NCBI RefSeq assembly: GCF_937425535.1
Contig: NZ_OW485601.1
Span: 611,001 to 675,000, forward strand
Reading direction: 5' to 3'
Source of the DNA: Rhodovastum atsumiense
GTDB lineage: Bacteria; Pseudomonadota; Alphaproteobacteria; Acetobacterales; Acetobacteraceae
DNA: 64,000 nt
Position numbers and translations under genes: made by a program. The notes under the pieces are model-generated. The model made no database searches and was not told the DNA's origin. It was given only the letters and a program-made list of their open reading frames with translations. Positions 28,078-37,586 of the stretch are shown here, in pieces (positions within the stretch are counted from its first letter, which is position 1; each line of letters opens with the position of its first letter).

Positions 28078-29289
28078 GTGGACCACTCAGCCAATGGCCA
28101 GGGCAGCAATTCCGCCGTCGTCAGGGACTACAACGAGCGTGTGATCCTGGCGGCGCTGCGGCGCATGGGAGAGGCTTCCAAGGCCGACCTCGCCCGTCAG
28201 GCCGGCCTGACGCAGAACACCGCCGGCCAGATCGTCCGCAAGCTCGCGCAACAGCAGCTTGTCTGCACGGTTGGCAAGCGCACCGGCGCGCGGGGCCAGC
28301 CCGCGACCATGCTCCGCCTTGCCCCCGAGGGCGCCTATGCGATCGGCATCAAGCTCGGCCGCCGCTCGCTGGATGCGCTGCTGATCGATTTCAGCGGTCG
28401 GATCCTGCAATCGCGCCGTCACGAGCACGCACTTCCGCCGCCTGAAACCGCGTTGCGGCTCGTGCACGAGGAGATCACTGGGCTACGCGCCGCGATCCCA
28501 CCGCGGGCGCGCGGACGGCTCGTGGGCGCCGGCCTGGCCATGCCCTACAACATCGGCAGTTGGCGGCGGGAACTGGATCTCTCCGAGGATCTCTGCCTGG
28601 CCTGGAACGGCTTCGACCTGGCCGGACAATTGCAGCGGATGCTCGACGTACCGGTCATGGTGGAGAACGACGGCACCGCCGTCGGCATTGCCGAGCTGTT
28701 CACCGGGGTTGGCCGGGAGCTCGACGATTTCCTGTGCGTCTTCATCGGCACCGCCATCGGCGGCGGGCTGGTGCTCGGCGGCGAGTACCGCCGGGGGGCC
28801 GCGGGCAATGCCGCCGATATCGGCCTGGTGCCGGTCCCGCCCTCGCGGCTGCACAGCGCCCCGAAGCCGACCGGGGCGTCCGACATCCTCCTCACCCGCG
28901 CCTCGGTCAGTTCGCTGATCCGCCACCTCGTCCACAGCGGCCTGCGCATCGGCTCGCGCGCGGAGCTGGAGCAGGCGCTCGCCATCCGACCGCCCCCGGT
29001 GGAAGACTGGCTGGCCGATTGCGCCGATGCGCTGGTGCAGCCGCTGCTGGCAACGGCCTGCATGCTCGACCTGCAGGCGATCGTGATCGGCGGCGATCTC
29101 CCGGATGACCTCGTCGCCGAGCTGATCGGACGGCTGCGACATCTGCTGGTTCAGGCGGTGCCGGAGGCACGCGAGCCGCCCGTGCTCGTGCCCGGCACGG
29201 TGGGACGCAATGCCGCCGCCCTGGGCGCGGCCATCCTGCCGCTGCACCTCAGTTACAGTCCGGCCAGACAGATCCTGTTCGGCAACTGA
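28078..29289 (+). CDS. ROK-family transcriptional repressor
   Basis: A 403-residue regulator. An N-terminal winged helix-turn-helix (about residues 18-75, ASKADLARQAGLTQNTAGQIVRKL) precedes a ROK sugar-binding domain. The ROK core has VENDGTAVGIAE (about 200), and FIGTAIGGGLVLGGEYRRGAAGNAADIG, where the usual ROK H-x-G-H and CxCGxxGC zinc motifs are not evident. It is predicted to sense a sugar and repress the downstream importer and Entner-Doudoroff genes as well as itself, through the inverted repeat upstream. The GTG at 28078 has GAGGAAGGAA upstream. Confidence 0.87.
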   Translation: MDHSANGQGSNSAVVRDYNERVILAALRRMGEASKADLARQAGLTQNTAGQIVRKLAQQQLVCTVGKRTGARGQPATMLRLAPEGAYAIGIKLGRRSLDALLIDFSGRILQSRRHEHALPPPETALRLVHEEITGLRAAIPPRARGRLVGAGLAMPYNIGSWRRELDLSEDLCLAWNGFDLAGQLQRMLDVPVMVENDGTAVGIAELFTGVGRELDDFLCVFIGTAIGGGLVLGGEYRRGAAGNAADIGLVPVPPSRLHSAPKPTGASDILLTRASVSSLIRHLVHSGLRIGSRAELEQALAIRPPPVEDWLADCADALVQPLLATACMLDLQAIVIGGDLPDDLVAELIGRLRHLLVQAVPEAREPPVLVPGTVGRNAAALGAAILPLHLSYSPARQILFGN

Positions 29290-29309
29290 GCCGTTCACGC
29301 TCGGCTCAG
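29286..29309 (+). terminator. Hairpin overlapping the ROK gene stop
   Basis: CTGAGCCG (29286-29293) and CGGCTCAG (29302-29309) form a perfect 8-bp stem with an 8-base loop that includes the TGA stop. No T-tract follows directly. It may be a weak terminator or attenuator between the repressor and the transport genes. Confidence 0.45.
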
Positions 29310-29432
29310 GCCGGTGGTTTTGCCACCCCGGGGCGGATGCGGATGAGATAGCGTCAAGGCTACGAAAGCCGCGCCCCGGGCGCGCCGACGACCACGGCGC
29401 ACCGACAGGCAGGCGACAGGGGGAAACAGGAC

Positions 29433-30965
29433 ATGACCACCGGTGCGAGCCAGATGCCGGCGCTGGAAATGCGCGGCATCTCCAAGACCTTTCCGGGCGT
29501 GAAGGCCCTGAACGACGTCCAGATCAAGGCATGGAGCGGCGAGGTGCTCGCCCTGATGGGCGAGAACGGGGCCGGCAAATCGACCCTGATGAAGATCCTG
29601 TCCGGCGCCTACCATGCCGACCCGGGCGGCGAGATCCTGATCGACGGCAGCCCCGTGCAGATCACCGACCCGATCGCCGCCAAACGCCACGGCATCGCCA
29701 TCATCTACCAGGAACTGGCGCTCGCCCCCAATCTCAGCGTCGCCGAAAACATCTATCTCGGTGACGAGCTGCACAAGCCGGGCGGGCGCATCGACCGCCG
29801 CGCGATGAACGCGGGCTGCCGCGCGGTGCTGGAGCGGCTCGGCGCCCCGTTCGGGCCGCAGACCACGGTGAGCACGCTCTCCATCGCCGAACGGCAGCTC
29901 GTCGAGATCGCCCGGGCCCTGCATTCACGATCGAGGATCCTGGTGCTCGACGAGCCGACCACGCCGCTGTCCTCGCGCGAGACCGACCGGCTGTTCACGC
30001 TGCTGCGCCAGCTCCGCGCCGAAGGCATCGCGCTGATCTACATCAGCCACCGCATGGCCGAGATCTACGAACTGGCCGACCGTGTCTCGGTGCTGCGCGA
30101 CGGCGGCTATGTCGGCACGCTGGAGCGCGAGGAGATCAACGCCGAAGCACTGGTCAGGATGATGGTGGGGCGCGAGCTTTCGACCTTCTACACCAAGGAG
30201 CATGATCCTCACGGCAGCCACGGCCCGGTCGTCCTGGAGGTGCGCAATCTCACCGATGGCCGGCGCGTCAAACCCTGCAGCCTGCGCCTGCATCGCGGCG
30301 AGGTCCTGGGCATCGCCGGCCTGGTCGGCTCCGGCCGCACCGAGCTCGCCCGGCTGATCTACGGCGCCGATCGCCGCACCGGCGGCGAGATCCTGCTGAA
30401 CGGCCGGCCGGTCACGATCCGCTCGCCCGAAGACGCGCTTGCCGCCGGCATCGCCTACCTGACCGAGGACCGCAAGCAGCTCGGCCTGTTCCTCGACATG
30501 TCCTGTGCCGAAAACATCAATATCGGCGTGATCCGCAAGGACAGCCGGCCCGGCGGCATCCTCGATCTCGCCCGCGCCCGCGAGCGGGCCGAACAGGCCT
30601 TCGCCGCCCTGCGCATCCGCGCGGCGAGCCCGCAGATCAGCGTCGGCAGCCTCTCCGGCGGCAACCAGCAGAAAGTGCTGCTCTCGCGCTGGCTGGAGAC
30701 CGGCCCGGCCGTGCTGATCCTCGACGAGCCGACCCGCGGCGTGGACATCGGTGCCAAGTCGGAAATCTACCGCATCATCGACGATCTCGCGAAGCGCGAC
30801 ATCGGCGTGATCGTGATCTCGAGCGAACTGCCGGAGATCATCGGCATCTGCGACCGCGTGCTGGTGATGCGCGAGGGACGGATCGAGGGGGAGGTCGGCG
30901 GCCCCTCCGTCCATCCCATCACCCAGGAAAACATCATGACCTACGCCGCAGGCGTGGCCGCCTGA
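29433..30965 (+). CDS. Sugar ABC transporter ATP-binding protein (RbsA/FrcA type)
   Basis: A 510-residue double ATPase of the CUT2 group. The first half has Walker [11 protein letters not shown], signature [15 protein letters not shown] and Walker [10 protein letters not shown]. The second half has the degenerate P-loop [38 protein letters not shown] and [14 protein letters not shown], which is the class pattern. It powers import by the following permease and binding protein. It begins 143 bases after the ROK gene with CAGGGGGAAACAGGA upstream. Confidence 0.93.
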   Translation: MTTGASQMPALEMRGISKTFPGVKALNDVQIKAWSGEVLALMGENGAGKSTLMKILSGAYHADPGGEILIDGSPVQITDPIAAKRHGIAIIYQELALAPNLSVAENIYLGDELHKPGGRIDRRAMNAGCRAVLERLGAPFGPQTTVSTLSIAERQLVEIARALHSRSRILVLDEPTTPLSSRETDRLFTLLRQLRAEGIALIYISHRMAEIYELADRVSVLRDGGYVGTLEREEINAEALVRMMVGRELSTFYTKEHDPHGSHGPVVLEVRNLTDGRRVKPCSLRLHRGEVLGIAGLVGSGRTELARLIYGADRRTGGEILLNGRPVTIRSPEDALAAGIAYLTEDRKQLGLFLDMSCAENINIGVIRKDSRPGGILDLARARERAEQAFAALRIRAASPQISVGSLSGGNQQKVLLSRWLETGPAVLILDEPTRGVDIGAKSEIYRIIDDLAKRDIGVIVISSELPEIIGICDRVLVMREGRIEGEVGGPSVHPITQENIMTYAAGVAA

Positions 30966-30980
30966 CCGGGGAGGAACCCA

Positions 30981-32012
30981 ATGAGCCAGACGAATGCGAA
31001 GGCCGATGCCGCACGGCCGGTTGGCGGCGCCGGGCTGTCATCACGACAGGTGCAGATCCGCAGCATGCTGCAGGCCGCCGGCATGCTACCGGTGCTGGTG
31101 ATCCTGTGGATCGCCTTCCACTATCTCAGCGACTCCCGCTTCCTCACTGCCCAGAATCTTTCCATCGTGGCGCAGCAGGCCTCGATCAACACCGTGCTCG
31201 CCGCCGGCATGACCTTCGTCATCCTGACCGGCGGCATCGACCTGTCGGTCGGCTCCATCCTGGCGATCTCGGCGATGATGGCGCTGCTGACCTCGTTGAT
31301 CCCCGACTGGGGCATGCTGGGCATCCTCGCCGGATTGCTGACCGGGCTCGCCTTCGGCCTGGCCAACGGCGCGCTGATCGCCTTCGGCAACCTGCCGCCC
31401 TTCATCGTGACGCTCGGCTCGCTCACCGCCGTGCGCGGGCTGGCGCGGCTGATCGGCAGCGACACCACGGTGTTCAACCCGGACCTGCCCTTCGCCTTCA
31501 TCGGCAATGGCAGCCTGCCGCTCGGCGGCAGCTTCGGCATTCCCTGGCTGGTGGTGATCGCCCTGCTGGTGATCCTGGCCTCGTGGTTCCTGCTGCGGCG
31601 GACCGTGCTGGGGGTGCGGATCTATGCGGTGGGCGGCAATCCGGCGGCAGCGCGGCTGTCGGGCATCAAGGTCTGGTCTGTGCTGCTGTTCGCCTACGCC
31701 GCCTCCGGCCTGCTCGCCGGGCTGGGCGGGGTGATGGCGGCGGCACGGCTGTTCGCCGCCAACGGGCTGCAACTCGGCCAATCCTACGAACTGGACGCCA
31801 TCGCCGCGGTGATCCTGGGCGGCACCAGCTTCGTCGGCGGCATCGGCTCGATCTGGGGGACGCTGATCGGGGCCCTCATCATCGCCTCCCTGACCAACGG
31901 CCTGGTGCTGCTCGGGGTTTCGGATATCTGGCAGTTCGTCATCAAGGGCCTGGTGATCATCGGTGCGGTGGGACTGGATCGCGCCCGCCTGCAAGGCGGA
32001 GCCCGCACCTGA
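30981..32012 (+). CDS. Sugar ABC transporter permease (RbsC/FrcC type)
   Basis: A 343-residue inner-membrane protein with about ten hydrophobic segments after a cytoplasmic tail of 35 residues. CUT2 permease motifs are present: NTVLAAGMTFVILTGGIDLSVGSIL near residue 75, GTSFVGGIGSIWGTLIGA near 280 and the repeated small-residue spans. It forms a homodimeric channel with the preceding ATPase. It starts 15 bases after that gene with GGGGAGGAA upstream. Confidence 0.93.
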   Translation: MSQTNAKADAARPVGGAGLSSRQVQIRSMLQAAGMLPVLVILWIAFHYLSDSRFLTAQNLSIVAQQASINTVLAAGMTFVILTGGIDLSVGSILAISAMMALLTSLIPDWGMLGILAGLLTGLAFGLANGALIAFGNLPPFIVTLGSLTAVRGLARLIGSDTTVFNPDLPFAFIGNGSLPLGGSFGIPWLVVIALLVILASWFLLRRTVLGVRIYAVGGNPAAARLSGIKVWSVLLFAYAASGLLAGLGGVMAAARLFAANGLQLGQSYELDAIAAVILGGTSFVGGIGSIWGTLIGALIIASLTNGLVLLGVSDIWQFVIKGLVIIGAVGLDRARLQGGART

Positions 32013-32045
32013 TCCGGCGTACCACGGCACTGTCACGACAAGCCC

Positions 32046-32070
32046 CCGGCGGCGACTGGCCCGCCGCCGG
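32046..32070 (+). other. Hairpin in the permease/binding-protein gap
   Basis: CCGGCGGC (32046-32053) pairs with GCCGCCGG (32063-32070) around a 9-base loop, 36 bases before the binding-protein start. It has no T-tail. It may protect the binding-protein mRNA end after processing, in keeping with the usual excess of that subunit; this is inference. Confidence 0.4.
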
Positions 32071-32106
32071 AATGGCGCAACCAATGGCCAGAGGAGATGA
32101 CGTCCG

Positions 32107-33027
32107 ATGTTCAGGAAGGCATTGCTCTGCGGCCTTGCGGCCATCTGCCTCGCCGGCCCGGCCTCAGCGAAGGAACTGAAGTCCATCGGCATCACCGTCG
32201 GCTCGCTCGGCAATCCGTTCTTCGTCTCGCTGGCCAAGGGCGCGACCGAGGAAGCGAAGAAGATCAATCCCGCCGCCTCGGTGAATGCGGTTTCCGCCGA
32301 TTACGACCTCAACAAGCAGTTCACTCAGATCGACAACTTCATTGCCTCCGGGGTCGACCTGATCCTGATCAACGCCTCCGACCCGCGGGCGATCGCGCCG
32401 GCGATCAAGCGCGCCCAGGCCGCAGGCATCGTCGTGATCGCGGTGGACGTGGCGGCCGCCGGGGCGGACGCGACGGTGCAGACCAACAACACCCAGGCCG
32501 GGGAAATCGCCTGCCAGTACCTGGCCGACAAGATTGGCGGCAAGGGCAATGTCATCATCCAGAACGGGCCACAGGTCTCCTCCGTGATCGAACGGGTGAA
32601 GGGCTGCAAGTCGGTACTGGCGAAATATCCCACCATCAAAGTTCTGTCCGATGACCAGGACGGCAAGGGCTCGCGCGAGGGCGGCCTGAACGTCATGCAG
32701 GGCTATCTCACCCGCTTCCCCGATATCCAGGGCGTGTTCACCATCAACGATCCGCAGGCGATCGGGTCCAATCTCGCGACGAAGCAGCTCAATCGCCAGG
32801 GCATCGTCATCACCTCGGTCGATGGCGCACCCGACATCGTCCCGGCGCTGAAGAGCAACTCGTCGATCCAGGCTTCGGCCAGCCAGGACCCGAACGCGAT
32901 GGGCCGGCTCGCGGTGGAGGTCGGCAACCAGATCCTCAACGGCAAGAAACCGGAAAACCCGATGGTGCTGATGCCCTCCAGGATCGTCGACCGATCCAAT
33001 ATCGGCGAGTACAAGGGCTGGCAGTAA
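32107..33027 (+). CDS. Sugar ABC transporter substrate-binding protein (RbsB/FrcB type)
   Basis: A 306-residue periplasmic protein. The signal peptide (MFRKALLCGLAAICLAGPASA) precedes a type I periplasmic fold: IGITVGSLGNPFFVSLAKGA, LILINASDPRAI, VIAVDVAAAGADATVQTNN and GVFTINDPQAIG. In fructose, ribose and allose binders these segments line the sugar pocket. The presence of fructokinase, edd and zwf next door makes fructose a reasonable ligand guess, but it is not proven. The ATG at 32107 follows AGAGGAGATGAC. Confidence 0.9.
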   Translation: MFRKALLCGLAAICLAGPASAKELKSIGITVGSLGNPFFVSLAKGATEEAKKINPAASVNAVSADYDLNKQFTQIDNFIASGVDLILINASDPRAIAPAIKRAQAAGIVVIAVDVAAAGADATVQTNNTQAGEIACQYLADKIGGKGNVIIQNGPQVSSVIERVKGCKSVLAKYPTIKVLSDDQDGKGSREGGLNVMQGYLTRFPDIQGVFTINDPQAIGSNLATKQLNRQGIVITSVDGAPDIVPALKSNSSIQASASQDPNAMGRLAVEVGNQILNGKKPENPMVLMPSRIVDRSNIGEYKGWQ

Positions 33028-33089
33028 GGCAGCGGTCGCCCCGGCCGCAACGCCCCGGCTTCGTCAACATCCATCCGGAATGAGCATCC

Positions 33090-34064
33090 ATGGCCGAAAT
33101 CATCTGCATGGGCGAGTTGCTGGTCGATTTCGTTCCAACGACCACGGGCGTGGATCTCGCGGCGGCGGACCTGTTCAAGAAGGCGGCCGGCGGCGCCCCC
33201 GCGAATGTCGCCGTCGGCCTGGCCCGGCTGGGTGTGCCGAGCGCCTTCATGGGCAAGGTCGGCGAGGATGGCTTCGGCCACTTCCTTGCCGATACCCTGG
33301 CGCAGGCCGGGGTGGACATCACGCCGCTGCGCTTCACCGCTGCCGCGCGCACGGCGCTCGCCTTCGTCTCGCTGCGTGCCGACGGAGATCGCGAGTTCCT
33401 GTTCTACCGCAACCCGAGCGCGGACATGATGTTCGCGCCCGACGACGTGGACGAAGCCGCGATCGCCGGTGCGCGGCTGCTGCATTTCGGCTCGATCAGC
33501 CTGATCGGCGAACCTTCGCGCAGTGCCACGCTGCAGGCAGTGGCGCTGGCCCGCCAGTACGGGAAACGGATCAGCTACGATCCCAATCTGCGGCTGGCGC
33601 TGTGGCCGGATGAAACGGCCGCACGCACCAGCCTGCGTCTCGGGCTGCAACAGGCCGACATCGTCAAGATCAGCGCGGAAGAGATCCAGTTCCTGACCGG
33701 TCTCGACGATCCGGTCGCCGGGGCGCGCGCCCTCTGGCACGACCGGCTGGTGCTGATGGCGGTCACCTGCGGCGCGCAAGGCTGCATCTGGCTCACGCCC
33801 GATGCGGCCGGCGAGGTGGCGGGCTTCCCCGTCGCCGCGGTGGACGCCACTGGCGCGGGCGACGCCTTCATGGCCGGCCTGCTCGCCGGGGTGCGCGATC
33901 ACGACGCGGCGGCCCTGACCCCCGCCGCTCTCGACCGGATCTGCCGCTTCGCCAACGCGACGGGGGCGATCACCACCACCGCGCGGGGCGCGATCCCGTC
34001 CCTGCCGGACCGGCCAGCCGTGCATGCCTTCCTCACCGCGCACGGGCACCCCATCTCCGCCTGA
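33090..34064 (+). CDS. PfkB-family sugar kinase, fructokinase-like
   Basis: A 324-residue ribokinase-fold kinase. The N-terminal part reads GELLVDFVPTT, GGAPANVAVGLARLG and GKVGEDGFG; the middle has FYRNPSADMMF, a string characteristic of bacterial fructokinases (ScrK group). The C-terminal anion hole and catalytic aspartate lie in VDATGAGDAFMAGLL. It most likely turns fructose into fructose 6-phosphate; 2-keto-3-deoxygluconate kinase is the main alternative within the family. It follows the importer genes by 62 bases and precedes edd by 45, so it belongs to the same operon. Confidence 0.85.
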   Translation: MAEIICMGELLVDFVPTTTGVDLAAADLFKKAAGGAPANVAVGLARLGVPSAFMGKVGEDGFGHFLADTLAQAGVDITPLRFTAAARTALAFVSLRADGDREFLFYRNPSADMMFAPDDVDEAAIAGARLLHFGSISLIGEPSRSATLQAVALARQYGKRISYDPNLRLALWPDETAARTSLRLGLQQADIVKISAEEIQFLTGLDDPVAGARALWHDRLVLMAVTCGAQGCIWLTPDAAGEVAGFPVAAVDATGAGDAFMAGLLAGVRDHDAAALTPAALDRICRFANATGAITTTARGAIPSLPDRPAVHAFLTAHGHPISA

Positions 34065-34109
34065 GCGCCATGGCCGACGATCCGCCGCAGCAGAGGAGAG
34101 AATTTCCGC

Positions 34110-35933
34110 ATGACCATCCAGGCCCGCATCGGCGAAATCACCGAGCGCATCACGCGCCGCAGCCATGACGAGCGGTCGCGTTATCTCGATCGCATCGATG
34201 CCGCCGGCGAGGCAGCGGCGAAAATGCCGCGCAAGGGCCTGGGCTGTGCCAATCAGGCCCATGCCTTCGCCGGCTGTGCCCCCGCCGACAAGGCGCTGCT
34301 GCATGGCGGCCGCGCACCGAATATCGGCATCGTCACCGCCTACAATGACATGCTGTCGGCGCACCAACCTTATGAACGCTTCCCCGAACTGATCCGCGAG
34401 GCCGCCCGTGCCGCCGGAGGCACCGCCCAGGTGGCCGGTGGCGTGCCTGCCATGTGCGACGGGGTCACGCAGGGCGAGACCGGCATGGAACTGTCGCTGT
34501 TCTCGCGCGACGTCATTGCGCTTGGCACCGCGGTCGCGCTGTCGCACCAAACCTTCGATGCGGCGGTCTACCTGGGCATCTGCGACAAGATCGTGCCCGG
34601 GCTGGTGATGGGGGCGCTGTCCTTCGGCCATCTGCCGGCCGTGTTCATCCCCGCCGGCCCTATGACCTCCGGCCTGCCGAACGAGGACAAGGCGAAGATC
34701 CGTCAGCTCCACGCCGAGGGCAAGGTCGGCCGCGAGGCGCTGCTGGAAGCGGAAGCAAAGGCCTATCACGGCCCGGGGACCTGCACCTTCTACGGCACCG
34801 CCAACACCAACCAGATGCTGATGGAGATCATGGGGCTGCATCTGCCCGGCGTCTCCTTCATCAATCCCAACACGCCGTTGCGCGACGCGGTGACGCGGGA
34901 AGCGACCCGGCGCGCGCTGGAAATCACGGCGCTCGGCAACGACTACACCCCGATCGGGCGCGTGCTCGACGAACGGGCGTTCGTGAACGGAATCGTCGGC
35001 CTGCACGCAACCGGCGGCTCCACCAACCACACGATCCACCTGGTCGCGATGGCCGCGGTAGCCGGCATCCGGCTGACCTGGGACGATTTCGCCGCCCTCG
35101 CCGAGATCACCCCCCTGCTCGCCCGCATCTATCCGAACGGCCGCGCCGACGTGAACCATTTCCATGCCGCCGGCGGGATGGGCCTGCTGATCCGCGAACT
35201 GCTGGAAGCGGGCCTGCTGCATGAAGATGTGCGCACCATCCACGGTCACGGCCTGCGCGGCTATCTCACCGAACCCGGTCTTGCCGAGGACGGCCGCGTG
35301 ATCTGGCGCGACGGCCCCGCGCGCAGCGGCGATCCCGCCATCCTGCGCGGCGTCGCCGAACCGTTCCAGGCCACCGGCGGGCTGCGGGTGCTGGACGGCA
35401 ATATCGGCCGTGCCGTCATCAAGACCTCGGCCGTCGCCGCCGAACGCCATGTCATCGAGGCCCCGGCCCGTGTGTTCCACAGCCAGGAAGCGCTACAGGC
35501 CGCATTCAAGGCCGGACAGCTCACCGGTGATTTCATCGCGGTGGTGCGCTTCCAGGGACCGAAGGCGAACGGCATGCCGGAGCTGCACAAGCTGATGCCG
35601 CCGCTCGGCGTGCTGCAGGATCGCGGACAGCGCGTGGCGCTGGTCACCGACGGGCGACTGTCCGGTGCCTCAGGCAAGGTGCCCTCCGCAATTCATGTAA
35701 CACCCGAAGCCGCCGATGGTGGCTGGATCGCCAGGATCCGTGATGGCGACATCATTCGCGTCGACGCGGTGCAAGGCCATCTGCAAGCCCTGGTCGATGC
35801 CGCCGAGTGGCAGGCGCGCGAGCCGGTGCAGGCGGATCTGGCCGCGTCCCATGTTGGCATCGGCCGCGAACTGTTCAGCGCCTTCCGCGCCAGTGTCGGC
35901 CGGGCCGATGCCGGCGCGGCGATCTTCGGATGA
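34110..35933 (+). CDS. edd: Phosphogluconate dehydratase
   Basis: A 607-residue Fe-S dehydratase that turns 6-phosphogluconate into 2-keto-3-deoxy-6-phosphogluconate, the first dedicated Entner-Doudoroff step. The start of the catalytic region is [17 protein letters not shown]; cluster cysteines are seen in [20 protein letters not shown] and [35 protein letters not shown] carries the catalytic serine. These long insertions separate Edd from IlvD. It sits between the sugar kinase and zwf. The KDPG aldolase gene (eda), its usual partner, is not in the window. Confidence 0.95.
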   Translation: MTIQARIGEITERITRRSHDERSRYLDRIDAAGEAAAKMPRKGLGCANQAHAFAGCAPADKALLHGGRAPNIGIVTAYNDMLSAHQPYERFPELIREAARAAGGTAQVAGGVPAMCDGVTQGETGMELSLFSRDVIALGTAVALSHQTFDAAVYLGICDKIVPGLVMGALSFGHLPAVFIPAGPMTSGLPNEDKAKIRQLHAEGKVGREALLEAEAKAYHGPGTCTFYGTANTNQMLMEIMGLHLPGVSFINPNTPLRDAVTREATRRALEITALGNDYTPIGRVLDERAFVNGIVGLHATGGSTNHTIHLVAMAAVAGIRLTWDDFAALAEITPLLARIYPNGRADVNHFHAAGGMGLLIRELLEAGLLHEDVRTIHGHGLRGYLTEPGLAEDGRVIWRDGPARSGDPAILRGVAEPFQATGGLRVLDGNIGRAVIKTSAVAAERHVIEAPARVFHSQEALQAAFKAGQLTGDFIAVVRFQGPKANGMPELHKLMPPLGVLQDRGQRVALVTDGRLSGASGKVPSAIHVTPEAADGGWIARIRDGDIIRVDAVQGHLQALVDAAEWQAREPVQADLAASHVGIGRELFSAFRASVGRADAGAAIFG

Positions 35934-35998
35934 GCTGACCCTGGCCCCCGATGCGGCCGGAATCCGGGCCGCATCCTCCCCGATGGAGACCTGCCCCG

Positions 35999-37504
35999 AT
36001 GACCTCACACAGCGGCGCCGCGGTGCTTGCGCCGACGGCCCCTTTCGGCCTGCCCCGGCGACGAACCCCGGTGCCGGACTTCGATTTCGTGCTGTTCGGT
36101 GCCACCGGCGATCTTGCCGCCCGCAAATTGCTGCCCGCCCTGTTGCAGCGGGAAGCCGAGCAGGTGCTGCCATCGCGCGGCCGCATCATCTGCACGGGCC
36201 AGCAGCCGCTCAGCACCGAGGAATTCGCCGATCGCGTGCTCTCCGGCCTGAAGAACCCCGGCGACAGCGCGCTCGAACGCTTCCGTGCCCGCCTGTGCTA
36301 CGTGCCCGTGGATGCCCGCGATCCGCAGGGCTTCACGCATCTGGCCGAATTGCTGACCGATCCGCAGACGGTACGGGTGTTCTACCTGGCGACCGCGCCG
36401 GCACTGTTCGCGCCGATCTGCACCAACCTCGCGGCGGCGGGGCTGGTATCGCCCCACTCCCGCGTCGTACTGGAAAAGCCGATCGGCCACGACCTCGACT
36501 CGTCGCGCGTGATCAACGATGCCGTGGGCAGCGTCTTCACCGAGGCGCAGATCTACCGGATCGACCATTACCTCGGGAAGGAGACGGTGCAGAACCTGAT
36601 GGTGCTGCGCTTCGCCAATCCGCTGTTCGAGCGTCCCTGGTCCGCCGCCGACATCGACCATGTGCAGATCACCTGCTCCGAGAGCCTGGGCGTGGAAGGC
36701 CGGGGCGCCTATTACGATCGCGCCGGCGCCTTGCGCGACATGGTGCAGAACCACCTGGTGCAGTTGCTGTGCCTGGTCGCCATGGAGCCGCCCAGCGCCT
36801 TCGACAAGGACTCCGTGCGTGACGAGAAGCTGAAGGTGCTGAAAGCGGTGCGCCCGATCACCGGCGAGCGCGTGCGCACGACGACGGTCCGGGCCCAGTA
36901 CGTCGCCGGTGCCATCGATGGCGCACCCGTCCCAGACTATCTCTCCGACATCGGTGCATCCACCAGCGACACCGAAACCTTCGTCGCGATCAAGGCGGAG
37001 ATCGACAACTGGCGCTGGTCGGGCGTGCCCTTCTACCTGCGCACCGGCAAGCGCCTGCCCAGCCAGTCTTCCGAGATCATCATCACCTTCCGCCAGGTCC
37101 GCCACTGCATCTTCCCCGCCGATGCCGGCCCGATCGGCCCGAACCAGCTGGTCATCCGCCTGCAGCCGGACGAAGGCATCTCGCAGCTCACCACCATGAA
37201 GGCGCCGGGCAGCGGCCGGCTGGCGCTGATCCCAGCCAGCCTGCAACTGAGCTTCCGCGACACCAGCGGCGCGCGCATTCCCGAAGCCTATGAACGCCTG
37301 ATCACCGACGTGATCCGCGGCGACGCCACGCTGTTCATGCGCCGCGACGAGGTCGAGGCATCCTGGCACTGGATCGAGCCCATCCTGGACGGTTGGCGGA
37401 CCCACATGCCGCGCCCGCAGCGCTACGCCGCCGGCAGTTGGGGGCCGGTCGCCGCGATCGGCCTGATCGAGCGGGACGGGCGTTCCTGGTACGAGACCGT
37501 CTGA
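35999..37504 (+). CDS. zwf: Glucose-6-phosphate 1-dehydrogenase
   Basis: A 501-residue enzyme that oxidises glucose 6-phosphate to 6-phosphogluconolactone. The NADP site is VLFGATGDLAARKL (about residues 32-45), EKPIGHDLDSSR contributes the conserved lysine, and the active-site string is YRIDHYLGKETVQN with its histidine. The C-terminal beta domain has VPFYLRTGKRL. The ATG at 35999 with GGAG upstream was chosen over an in-frame ATG at 35951. Together with edd it feeds the Entner-Doudoroff route from the imported sugar; pgl and pgi must be elsewhere. Confidence 0.95.
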   Translation: MTSHSGAAVLAPTAPFGLPRRRTPVPDFDFVLFGATGDLAARKLLPALLQREAEQVLPSRGRIICTGQQPLSTEEFADRVLSGLKNPGDSALERFRARLCYVPVDARDPQGFTHLAELLTDPQTVRVFYLATAPALFAPICTNLAAAGLVSPHSRVVLEKPIGHDLDSSRVINDAVGSVFTEAQIYRIDHYLGKETVQNLMVLRFANPLFERPWSAADIDHVQITCSESLGVEGRGAYYDRAGALRDMVQNHLVQLLCLVAMEPPSAFDKDSVRDEKLKVLKAVRPITGERVRTTTVRAQYVAGAIDGAPVPDYLSDIGASTSDTETFVAIKAEIDNWRWSGVPFYLRTGKRLPSQSSEIIITFRQVRHCIFPADAGPIGPNQLVIRLQPDEGISQLTTMKAPGSGRLALIPASLQLSFRDTSGARIPEAYERLITDVIRGDATLFMRRDEVEASWHWIEPILDGWRTHMPRPQRYAAGSWGPVAAIGLIERDGRSWYETV

Positions 37505-37586
37505 TCCCCCGGGACACGCCGGCCGCCACCATTGACAGGGTCATGCCGGCGCGCCTTGCTGCTGGTTTCCCCTTCCCCCGACCAGC

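Noticed and set aside
32703-35480. Open minus-strand frame of 925 codons
   Set aside because: Mirror of the binding-protein, sugar kinase and edd genes; composition is not protein-like.
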